Assembly: GCA_028565635.1 (NCBI GenBank)
Contig: JAOXYB010015188.1
Location: 1 to 19,660 of the forward strand
Length of the DNA stretch: 19,660 nucleotides
Reading direction: 5' to 3'
Source: Phoronis ovalis
Lineage: Eukaryota > Phoronida > Phoronidae
Part shown: in pieces, positions 1 to 12,400 of the stretch
How positions within the stretch are numbered: position 1 is the first letter of the stretch
Layout: each line of letters opens with the position of its first letter
Position numbers and translations under genes: made by a program
The notes under the pieces: model-generated
The model's input: the letters and a program-made list of their open reading frames with translations, nothing else
What the model was told of the DNA's origin: nothing
Database searches by the model: none

Positions 1-227
1 CAAAATGATTACTTTCATTTAATTATAATATGTTGAAGTACTGCCGATATATCGCCACCTGGGCTTTAAAGGGTTAATGTGTTATTAACATCACTGCCCC
101 AGACACCAGCCTTGTGATCATGTACTTTCCAGATCGAGGACAAAAGGCAGCAGGTATCTGTGTGGTCACCGAGTTGGTGCCTCACATCTGGATCAAGCTA
201 TGTTTATTTCTATATTAGATAATTTAC
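1..227. other. Intron after exon 17
   Basis: Begins with the gtaaat donor at 227. No EGF exon, cysteine-rich frame or repeat is recognised before the window edge. Confidence 0.6.
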
Positions 228-402
228 CTCTAGCTAAAGGCTGGTTGTCTTTTGAGTAAGCCACAATATCAAAGCCTACTGTCCTATTGACAACAGGAAA
301 CACAGGGTCTAATATTCTAGGTCCCTCTATATACATGTATGCGCGGACTACACCAATCTCGTTGTTTGCAGATCTAACAGGACTCAGAAAAGTGATAAAA
401 TC
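228..402 (-). CDS. LRP-like exon 17: end of propeller 3
   Basis: Starts in phase 0 directly after an atttgcag acceptor and ends in phase 1 at a gtaaat donor. It encodes the last strand group of the propeller: the degenerate fifth motif reads ITFLS, in the position where LRPs have a YWTD-like motif, and the exon closes with [15 protein letters not shown], the usual strand before an EGF module. A VNRT sequon is present. An EGF exon starting with two bases of a split codon should follow, but none is visible in positions 1-227. Confidence 0.88.
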
Positions 403-3400
403 CTGCAAATAAATCACTTAATAATGAATGTCTGAGGATCTTAAACAACAATAATTCTGTTATGGGCATAACAAACATTGTAAGGTTTGTAATGTTGCGA
501 ACCATATACTACAGCCATAGACCAAGCTAAATAGCTTATATTAGAGTAGTTGTACATGTATTTTTCAAAGGTGCCTTTAATACTGAGAATTTTAGATTAT
601 TTGGCTGTTTTAGCTGAATTATGGAAGCAACACACTTATCTGGAGACATCCATATATTGGGCAATTGGGTAGAGACTACAGAATGAATGAGTTTTTTAAG
701 AACTATTAAACTGCAGTATAACAAGAATTCACCTATTTACATGCACATACAAAAATTACAGCTGACAATCTCACCTGAAAGATAGCAAGACTAATGACGT
801 TGTACGATGAACTGATATATCTGTGGTATGATGGATTATCCAGTAATATGTAATGAATATGTCCCCGAGCTCTGTCGACATAGTACAGCCTGCAGAAAGA
901 AACACAGGAAAATTATTCATTTATGTTATGATACTATACATGTATTATGCTGTAAGTTCACTAATCTTAATACAGTATTACATACAATATCTATTTCTTT
1001 GCCATTAGTATGCTTTTAAAAAATGATTGAATGTGTTCTTTAATTTTCAGTATTAAATTGGAATCTGAAATTTTACTTATAATACCTAGAATCCAAAATA
1101 TCGATTGTGAGACTTGACATAGCCCCATCTGTGTAGCGTAGAGTTTGTGTGGTGGTAGTATCTAAACTTGACATTTGGAGTTTTGATGCTCCTCCAACAG
1201 TCCAGTACATTTTCCTAAAAAAATTAAAGATTAATGATAAACAATAACATACAATATCTACACTACTAAACGAAAGGACTCGATTTTTTTCACTGATACT
1301 ACATCTAGGCTGTATATTTGTAAATTGACTTACATAATTATATATATAGCTAAGAAAGATGTTTTGAAACTAAGAAGTGCAAATTGCTTTGAAAAAGAAC
1401 AATATTAGAAGTTAAGAAGACCAAGGAACAAATTGACGGACAGCCATTCTTGTTTGCTTTTAACTCATTTTTGTAAATGATGAACACAAATGCTTTCAGC
1501 CGTGTATCAGAATCTTCTGATATGTTCCATCTAATTGACTGACTCATACCTGCCCATGTCTGCCTCTTTCCGAAAATGGGTGACATCCCACTTGTAATCA
1601 GACATTTGTCCAAAAAAATCCCAAAAGGGGTATGTTTTTTGAATAATTTTTCCAAAAGCTGTTAAAGGTTTAAAAGGTTGGGTGGAGCATCCCCATATAA
1701 AAATTATGGACATTTTCCCCCTGCTAGCTGGAATATAAGGTAACTGACCTTATGTGGCAAAGGAATTTATGGCGAAACACCGCAGATTAATATCAATAAC
1801 TTTAACTGACACACCGAAGAGAAAAATCAGTTTCATGCAAGTAACCATAATTAGAAAAAGTAACCTTGAAAATACTTTCTTCACAAGCAAATATAACAAT
1901 CTAATACATTCAAAGTTCAATAAATTAGAAGAGTGGTCAGTGCCCGATGATTCACAGAAACCACAACGCACACACACAAACACACACTGATTATAAATGC
2001 TCTTTCACTGTATGTGTGATTACGTGGATTAATTAGAACACACTTTTGGAAGTCAATCTCAAGAAATTGTAACTCACTTTCGTAATGGATGAACACAAAT
2101 GCTTTCAGGCTGCACTAGCTTGTCTTTAAGAATCTTCTGATAAGTCCCATCCAGTCGACTGACCCATATCTGTCCATAGCTGCCCTCCGTCCAATACAAA
2201 GTAGACGAAATCCAGTCAACAGCAAGATCTAAACATTGCAAACAAATTTTTATTTTTATTAGGTAGGTACTACGTAAACTGTAAATAGTACAAACTGCAG
2301 TGAAATAATCTTTAACAACACTGAATTCAGATAACAATATTTCTTACTATATAGTTAAGTAAACATAATTTATTTAAATAACAAAAAAGTTTTACCAGTA
2401 ACATTGTCCACTCCTCTGACAATATTATCCACCACATTAAGGTTCTGTAGATGTACATGATCGATTGTTGCTCCTGCACCATTGTGCGCCAAGAAAATTG
2501 AACGGCCATCATAATCCACATCAACAGATGTCCAGTTCCGTCCTTTACTTCTGACAATTCCTTGTGAGAGTAAATCATGACGTGCTTCTACTATGCTGAT
2601 CTCTTCTCCATAGGATGTTATATATAAAGGTCCTAACACATCAGTTTCTTCTGTGATTGGTAAAAATATGAAAGAGATTAAACAAAAGTGTGAAAATTAT
2701 GACACCCACAATTTTTGTGAAAAAACTACATTTGCAGTCATTTGTGTTAAAACTCATTTTTGTGTTTTCAACATCTTTAAAAGGGTGTAGATGAATCTAG
2801 GTTGAGTTCTTAATGAATGTTTGAAATAAAGATAAAAACATTTTGGTCAGCTGGTCTTGCTAAAATCACAGGACCAAGCATCAAACTTTTATCAGACAAA
2901 GAAAACTGTATTATAAATAAAATGCAATTTAAATATAGATAATGTGGTTTATTTTGTATTGCCAAATGTATATCAAGACTAAGTGTTTTAAAATAAAAAA
3001 CAATAGTTAATCTTAATTAACTAATATCAGTACAACTTACCTATACATGAATGGCCATTCGCATGTAATTTATAACCATCAGCACAAACACATACATGTA
3101 CTGCAGTCCCAGTACCATTACTTACACAAAAATGGTCACATGGATTTGCAGCACATACTAAATAAAAAGATAATAAATTGTATAAGAATATCTTTGATTT
3201 TAACCAAAAAAAGTATAAACAGGTGTAAATTAATACAAACAGTGAAACTTACAGTATCAAAGGCTGTACCACTAAACATACTAACAGTTGGGACCTAAAC
3301 ATTTTAAAAACACAAAAAAACAACATTTTGTTGCTCTCCTCTATTTTAAATGGCATTTTATATTATTTTAAACCAATAAATAAATGTAGTAACAGAGGTC

Positions 3401-6400
3401 ATGCCAAATATGTCAAAACATACTTTTGGTGAAAACTTTTCCTTTAGCTGAATGCAAGGTAATGAGTATACAGACTATAACATTACTGGTATGCCACAAA
3501 TACATGCACTGTTATAAGGCACCAGTTCGCAAGAAACAAATCTGTTTTATACTTTACCATTTCCATAGTAAGGCTGTCTGCCTTCACTATACATGACAAT
3601 TCCATGAACAAAACCATTCATTTCAGAGTAGAAACCTGTCCCAGGACTAATTTTCCAAAACAGAAGACGAGGAAGAAAAAATACTGATGGCATCGTTAAT
3701 TTGTCCGCAATAAATAGGTATCCCTGAAATTTGTATACTCAAGTACATTGTCAATTTAACAGCAGTCCAATTTACCTTGTGAATGCACATTATCTTTAAA
3801 TAGTAGCACCTAGCAGAAAAGACCACTATATACGAACAAGTTACAAGAAATATGAGGAGATGTCTTATATACATGTAAGTATGTTTATTTAATAAATGCT
3901 TCCCTCTAACAGGCATCCCTAAATGCCAAGGTGTTAAAAAAATATCTAACTTGTTCTTCAATTAAACACTCTCTAGTAAATGCCCACCATTGTAGAAGAC
4001 CAATTAAGTGTTTCAGAATTGTCACTACTTTTTTGTTTATTTGGAATACAATAAAATGTTGCTTAAAATACTGCAGATCGTTTTCTCAAGCTATGTAGGC
4101 AAACAGACCATGTTGACAGAAAATTCCATGCTAGCACTTTAGAAAATGAATTTACTATTGTTTGCAACAAAATGCGATCTTGTGGTATTAATAGTGGTAT
4201 TTCTTTTGTGATGTTGCATTTTGTAATAAGGACATCAGTTATGCAGCAAAAGCATTATCGCATTAGCCTGAACTGCAGAGGGAATCTTTGTGAAAATTTA
4301 ACCTACATCGATCATTATGATATCATCATAAAGCATTTGTGTTCTAAAATTTGAATGTTCCCGCTGTGGTTTAAGCTAGTAAAAGGCAACATCACAAAAG
4401 AAATACCACTACATCACAGAGTCGCATTTTGTTGCAAACGATAGTAATGAGTGGTCTGTCGATTAATAACACTATTAGGGGACAGAAAGAGTCTCAACAA
4501 TATCAAATTTAATTTCCCAAATATATTCCCTAGCTATATAGAAATTCATAGAAAGTCAGCTTATATTAGACTCACATCATGATAAGTAATATCAGTGAAG
4601 TACATCGAAGGTAAAGCTAGTGATACTACTATTCGTCGGTTGTTTCCATTCAAATCGCAGGATTCCACTTTATTATCATTTGTCCAATACAGCCTGAAAA
4701 ATGTGAATGAATATTTAATATTCCTGTCAAAGTATAACATGACATTTGCAATGTCGGATGCTCATCTCATCCCTAGAATTAGTTGTATGTGATTTGCAGC
4801 CCTGGTGGGTAGTCACTTTTTGAAGGAGTTGCTTTAAGTCTTACATATGTAGAGCGAAGTATCATATACAATAAATGTTGAAGATTTGGATCATCATTTG
4901 ACACACTTTTCAATGTCATTCTAAAATGCTACCTAGCCTAACACACCCAACCATCTTTTGCTCTTTGTGAATTCACTTTTGAATACCCTAGTCAGTGCTG
5001 GTCATTCTGTTATGTGGCAGAATCTGGCATGCCCTCTTGGGAACAAACATGGTCACCAGTTGGCCATTTTGGAAGTGATCTGGGTCAAAATTAAAATTGA
5101 CCTGCATGCTGACCTGTATTTACCCCGTAACAAATATGAAGTTGATCGGATAACAATGGAAGCAGTTATTGTGAGACACAGAAAGTATTACGCACAAAAA
5201 ATTTCGAACATTCCGATCAGTATTTGATTCATTTCTCAAGGTCATTCTAAAATGTCACCTAGCTTAATTATTACACCCAACAACCTATGGCCTTCTTGAA
5301 TCCACCTTCAAATTGTCCAGTTAATGCTTCATCTTTCTGGTATGCGATGGAATGTGAGCAGTTATTGTGAGACAAAGAAAGTGCTACGCAAAACGAAAAA
5401 TGTCAAAGACTAAAATCACCATTTGACCCACTTTTCAAGGTCATCCTAAAATGCCACCTAGCCTATTACATCCTATGGCCTTCGTGAATCCACCTTCAAA
5501 TCATCCGGTCAACATTTCGCCTTTCCCGCAACTTACGCAAAGTAACATGCACTCTCGGGAACAAACATGGCATCCAATCGGCCATATTGGAAGTAATCAA
5601 GATCAATATTATCACTGATCTGCAGTTTGACCTATATTTACCCTGTACCAAATTTGAAGCTGATTGGGTAAAAACTGAAGCTGTTATTGCTAGAAAAAGA
5701 AAGTGTTACAGATGACAACAATGCACAACCTTCGACTATGTGCCCATGCACTATCAGTGTGGTAAAAAGTAACCTAGAACCATATTTGGTCAAACATTAA
5801 ATTGTTCAGAGAAAGCTAACTTTTTATTTTGTGTTTATATTAGTACTAATAATCTGAAAAAAACTTTTCTAACAAATTGGAAAAGCCTTTTGTATCTTAT
5901 AATCTGGAAACATTGCAATGCATCTGTTCTTAATTTATCACTCGGTATATCTGAGGGTTGCACTTTGTCTTTTTGTCAGTTGTTTTGTGACAAATCCATG
6001 TAAATTACAAGAAGGCAAAAGTCACCCAAGATGTCACATTCAAATAGGTTTGGTACAATAAGAGTCTGAGAGTAATACAGATCACAACTTGATGAATCAG
6101 TAGCAATATATGTATCAATTATTGTTAAATAAAGTTTGAATTTGCAGTGTACCACTTACATATTGCCACTAAAATCTACTGTTATGCCTCGTGGTTCAAG
6201 TAAACCATTATATACAATTTGTTGTCTGTTTGTCCCATCTAAACTGGCTCTTACAATCTTTGGTTGGTCACCATAGTCAGTCCAAAATATGTACCTAGTG
6301 AGTAAAACAGAACATGTAATGTATAATGATGTAAAATGTATTATCTATGAATTTCATTAATAGTTGGATAAATATTAAGCCATATTTGTAAACATTCAAT

Positions 6401-9400
6401 GATTGCAGCTGGCATCGCTTAAATTATGAATTCAGTAAGAGATCTTTAGAAAGTGCTCTATTCTGACGTCAATAGCTAACAGACCTCTTGTGTGTTCAGT
6501 AAGACCAAAGCTGAAAAAAACGGTTACAGAAAGACATGCATGTATTTTGAAAGATGACCTCACATACTAGTTATGATTCTTTAACTTAATTGTTTAACCT
6601 ATTGAGTATTGCAATCAAGTACCTACATGTTTGTTAAATAATCCAGATATTTAACTAAGAGCATAATTGGTATTAACATTAACTGATTTAAAAATAATTT
6701 CATGTATTGTCTGTCTGACTAATACGTTGCTCAAAACACAATAATGCTTTCATAACATTTACCAGCGTTTGCAATGAAGTGCCACCCTGTGATTTTAGTG
6801 ATATTTCGTTGTGACGTCAAATTTTATAATTAGCACATTAGTTATACAGCAAAGGTATTACTGCATTAGCTAAGAACCACAGTGGTTAATCTTTTTGCGA
6901 AAATTTACAAACCTAAATCATTATCATATCATCACAAAGCCTAAAATTTGAATGTTCCAACTGAGGCTCAAGGTAATGCGGAAATACCTTTGCAGCATAA
7001 CTAATGTCCTTATTATAAAACGCGACGTCACAAACAAAATACCACCATATCACAGGGTCGCACTTTGTTGCAAGCAATAGTAATAGTACAGCCCCATTAA
7101 AGGTAGTTAGCAAAACATCTGAACATACCCCATATGTGGATGTACAGCAATACCCCAAGGTACTTCAAGTTCAGTATCCACAATGACACGTGTTTTGTTA
7201 GTATTTTCCTCAATGCTTGCCATCATTATCCAATTAAAGGAGGAGTCTGTCCAGTATATGTTATTATGAACCCAATCTACAGCTATGCCATGCACCTGTT
7301 CTGACGTACCTAGGTATACAATGACATAATGCTATAACAAAGAGTCCAGTAGATAACCAAATAAATACAGAAAGCTTACAAGAATTAGAATTAATAAATC
7401 AAGAATCTTCGACATCTATCGCAGATGCTTTAATCATAATTTTTATATATTAATAGACCATTTGCATGCACTTGATGGAGCCGCCAGTCGCGGATCTAAA
7501 TCTTCTCAGCACGTCGCATTTTGTGAATGAACAAGGACATAGTTCACCATGCGCTCGCATAAATCATTCAGAAAACGCTAAATTATCCGCTTCCCTTCAC
7601 ATACTGAGTTAAAACCACAAAAGAAATCTTATCTTCCCTGGTCTAAGAAACGCTTTCTTCTTGTAATTTATACTTCTAGCATTTCAGTACATAAACAATT
7701 ATTTATTAATATTTTGATTACATGCCACTTCTTCATGTATTTCTAAAGTCAGATTTAAAAATCAGGAATTGTATTCAACTGAAGGCTGCTGGGATCGAAA
7801 GGGTCCGGCGGTGGTGCCCTCAAGTGCATGCAAATATCTATTAATTATCATGGTTATTCAGTGATAAAAGTGATCTTGATGAATAAAAGTCTCATGAAAA
7901 ACAGTGCAATTAAGTAATATAACTTATGTATGCTCCTTATTATTCAAACTGGGCAAACCTACCATAGGACCTGGTTCAGGTGGCTAAATACTACAGTAGG
8001 TTAAAATGTTAATCTCACATATGATATCTTAAAACTTATGACTGTTTTTTTATAATTATACAACAGAATATAGTGTTACTTATAACAGTTAGTATAAGAA
8101 ATTATGTACAGTATGTGGTCCTAATCATTATCACGCAGAGTATCAATAATTTACAGCTCAAAAGGCAGTATAAACAACAGGCTTACATAATATGTAAACT
8201 TTTAAATTTACATATTATGTTTACAAGGAGGGGTACATGACAGAAAAGTTGGTAGGGGTGTGCGGCCCAGGGTAAAAAACCCTGACCCTGTGGAAAATAA
8301 AGATCACCAAAAATATACCCTGTCGTAAATAAAAAAACATGAAAAATTAACCCTGTCGTAAATATCTCTCCTGAAATAGATACCATGTGTAAGATTCACT
8401 TGTAAATTATATACCCTGTGGTAAATAAATATGGAAAAATTTACGAACCTTTCATACCTGTTGTAAATGCATTTTCCAAGAAATACGCCCCGTGGTAAAC
8501 AAAGATTTTTTCAAAAATATACCCTGTGCTAAATCTCAAAAAAGTATACCCTGTGGTAAATAAGGGTTTGAAGCGTGAAAAATATACCCTGTGGTAAATG
8601 CAGGAGCTAAAAAAAGGGGGGAGGTTATTGGGCGGCATATATATACAGTGGCTTTGAATGACAGGATCCCTACAGGATCTCAAGGTCAATTATTTGTGTT
8701 AATCTACTGACAATGGTATTTTTGTGTTTATCCCAAATTACAAAACACCTAATCGGTACAATGTAGAAAAATACTATAACATAACATGCACATCCTTCAT
8801 CCTACCAATAAGGAGACCAATACCTGTGAATACAGTATACCACTCCACAGAGCCATCCAGTGTAAATGATACAATTCTTCTTCCAAGTGTATCACTAACA
8901 AACAGTTGCTTCTTTTGATAATGGAAATCCATTGCCTGAATAGAAAATCCACGGGCTCCTATAGACCAGGGAGATGGTATATATGGTAAATCAAACCATG
9001 ATGATGGTTCATTTTCAAAGCCATACAACCCAGAATAGTCGTAGGCTAGTCGAAGGGAGTAGATAAGGCTTGTGCCATGGTTATATCGACCTGAAATTAA
9101 ATAGACACATAATACAATATTATATTCTTTTACACACTGGTCTTTCTGATGAGGGATGTTCATCCATGGTTAAAAACTTGGAAGAACCTGATTTGCATGC
9201 ATGACGAACTACCTTATTATCATTTTCTGAAATCCTGTAGGTGAATACGCATTAATATTTGAATTTTCTGATATCAATTCGCAAGCTGCATTGAGCAAAT
9301 ACCTTTAGTGCAGTTAGCCATGTCTTCCAACAAACCTCTTCCATCGGAGCAGGCACATCTGACATCATTTCCTCCTGACGGAAAACATAGCTGAGCACAT

Positions 9401-12400
9401 CCACCGTTGTTATTGTCACAGGGTGAGCCACCTAATGGAAGGAATTTATATTGGTGGTTGGTGCAAAAATACAAGCCTTTTATTTCTACTGTTTATCATT
9501 TAGTCTCTTGATTTTGAGACATAAACAAGTACTTATTCATATAACATAGTTGAAACAAATCATAAAATATTCTATTATGTAACAAAAAATGTAAAAATAT
9601 TGTGACACCTTCACAATAGCTGGTGACCTCTGCAAATCTGTGTTCATGATGTATTAGTTTGTTAAAATGCCTCTAAATGGGACAGAAACCAGTCAAGAAA
9701 CAAGACATAGGGAGAGGACACTAATCATTTCCTAAACAATGTAGCCCAGACAATGCCTTTAGTTGTTGCTTGTTTGGCATTAGTTTGCCCAGATTTGTGA
9801 TTAACTACACAGACTTTACAAACCTTCCGTTCAATACTGATTCACCCAATCATGTAGTAAAGTCATAGAAATTAATTACACCCTGCAAAGCACCAAGTAA
9901 ATGGGATATATTTGAATCTTTGAGTCAATTCCAATAGAATATAATTACATACATTTTAGACCAAGTTACTGTTAGCTATCTATAGACCATGCAATAATAA
10001 TACCAAACCCAGCATTTTCCAACTTTTTGGAGGATATATATCTAATGTCAGTACGTTGTCATGTATTAAAATTACCTGAATATGCGTTATTACTGGCATA
10101 CACTGCAACTCCATGTAAGAGACCAAATCCATTAAACTGGTCAAAGATCCCTCGGTCAGCGTGGTTTTGTTTGTTAATATACATGACATGGCTGAAAAAA
10201 GCCCAATTGCTTCGCTATAAGTACATGATTGAGGAAGGCAATTTAAATTGGAGTATTTTACAATGCATTAATATTGTTGTCACCAGATGTCAGCATAAAG
10301 TTGAGACATAACAAACATTCCTGTGTACAAAATTAAAATTCATTTAAGAATTAGTACATTTGTTACGATACACAGTCTTGAATCATCCATCACAACATAA
10401 ATTATCATACAATTTCAACAAGATATCATGATGCTGATTGGTATTACCATATTACATTACTTAAAATCCAGTTGTTACTGATAATTATGGTTACACTGAC
10501 AGCAAAACACACTAAATGATAGGGCTTGAAAAAATTAAAGTTACTTTAGACGAAAGTTCAATGTATGACATCATGAATAAATGGCATACTGACGAAAGAC
10601 ACAAATGGTAATAATAGATTACAAATATACCTGCTGTTAAAATGTGTGTAGTATATGTTTTGTGAATCAACTCCTATGCCACTGCATTCACCAGTTGCAT
10701 TGATAATAACTTCACGTACACGTGTTGTTACATCAAATGACTCAATTGCGTGTAATTCTGTATCACACCAGTATAATTTCTTATCTGGAAATGAAAGTAC
10801 CAGGCTAACATAACATGATAGAAACAAACAGTGGCCATTAGAGAACATCTCCAGTTCATGATTTGTCTACTATACTTCTTAACTCTCAAATCCCAACCTG
10901 TCAATTGAATTTTTAATTGTCTTAGTACGTTTTTGAAAAAAAAACATGCAATCTGGATTTTTTTCTCAAAATATTCTATTTTAACAATTCCACTACTTAA
11001 CTCTCGAGTTCTTGTTGCTTAACAACATAATTATTAATATGTCAATACTTGGGACGTGACTTTCGAATGTCACCTCATTTTACACATTTCCTTGGTTCAG
11101 CCCTTGTACAAAAGACAAAGCAGGCAACTAACACATTTTTAAGCAAATTCCATCAACACTCCCAATATTTTCCTTTGATAACAGCCTCCATTATATATAT
11201 AACTACAGAGTTTTATACACCCTATATAGCCATGAGGAAATAAATAGGATCTGAATGTTTTTTCTCTGTTTGTTTTCAAAGAGGCATGAAATATCATAAT
11301 GTTACCTGTTTGGTCATATGTTAGTGCTACAGGAGAACCAAGATCACTGCCCACAATAACTGAGATATTTGAACCATCCATGTCTGCAGACTCAATGGTA
11401 TTCTTTCCTATATCACTCCAGTAAATTTTTCTTTAAAAAAAAGGGACATTTGAATACTGAAACATTACATATAATCTTCAAGCTAAAATTGTATAAATTA
11501 ATTAATGAATACAGATGCTTTCAAAATAAAATTGCTCTAGTATTCTGGTGTTTTATTAGTCATGTTGACGATGAAGCACAGCTGTTTTTAACAAGTACAC
11601 AAAAAGTATGATATCAGTTTTACTATAAAAGAGGCTTTTAAAGCCACATGAGTCTATTACTCTCCCTTTGGCCAGTGGCTAGGTGTTGTATAATTATGGA
11701 AGTATATTAAATTTAGTTTTAATTCCGAGTTAACAAAACAAAGTGCTGTCTTATTAAGAATTACAATAGGAACAAGGAGAGAGCAAGAAGGGTAGTTCAT
11801 ACAATTTCAACTACAAGGAGGAACTTCAAGTTTGCTTTAATTATTGGAACAGGCAAAAGAAACTGACTTAAATTACAAGACAGAGAAAATGTTTAGGTCT
11901 CAAACAGCAGTAATAAGTCTGTTAGCATGTTCCGAAAAACTGTGAAACCAAAATTATTTTTTTTCAAATTAACACAGCATCTAACCTGTTTTCTGGATCT
12001 ACTGTTATAGACCATGGTTCTGACAGGCCAGTATCAATAAGTGCAGAGTGATACACCGTATCTCGCAAACTTAAACCCCCGATGACTTTTTCTCTAGAGT
12101 CGGCATAGAATAATATACGTGAAGTAGGATCCAATGCTAAACCAGCAACATGGGTCGCTACAAATAAAAAAGAAAAATATTGCAAATTTTTTAGTTTGTT
12201 TATGAAATGAGATATTAATCAGCTTTGTATGTATTATGATGAATATTTTACCCTTCAATCCCTTTTAGGAATGTTTTAGTGATGTTTAGTGATTTCTGTT
12301 ACAAAGCCAACAATCATCAGTTTACACTTGGATCATTAAAGATTTGTTTCTTGAAAAATATTCCATACGCACGTTTGTTATAAATATGGTCAAAGAAGAT

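Noticed and set aside
1350-1713. Two overlapping minus-strand frames as possible coding exons.
   Set aside because: They are broken frames over the decayed copy of exon 14; frame, donor and acceptor are all damaged.
1754-1990. Open frames on both strands at the same place (77-78 codons).
   Set aside because: No motif, no splice context, and the right end is a CA-rich simple repeat (about 1967-1988).
4172-4354. Plus-strand frame of 60 codons.
   Set aside because: It lies entirely inside palindromic MITE copy 1 and is not conserved in copies 2 and 3.
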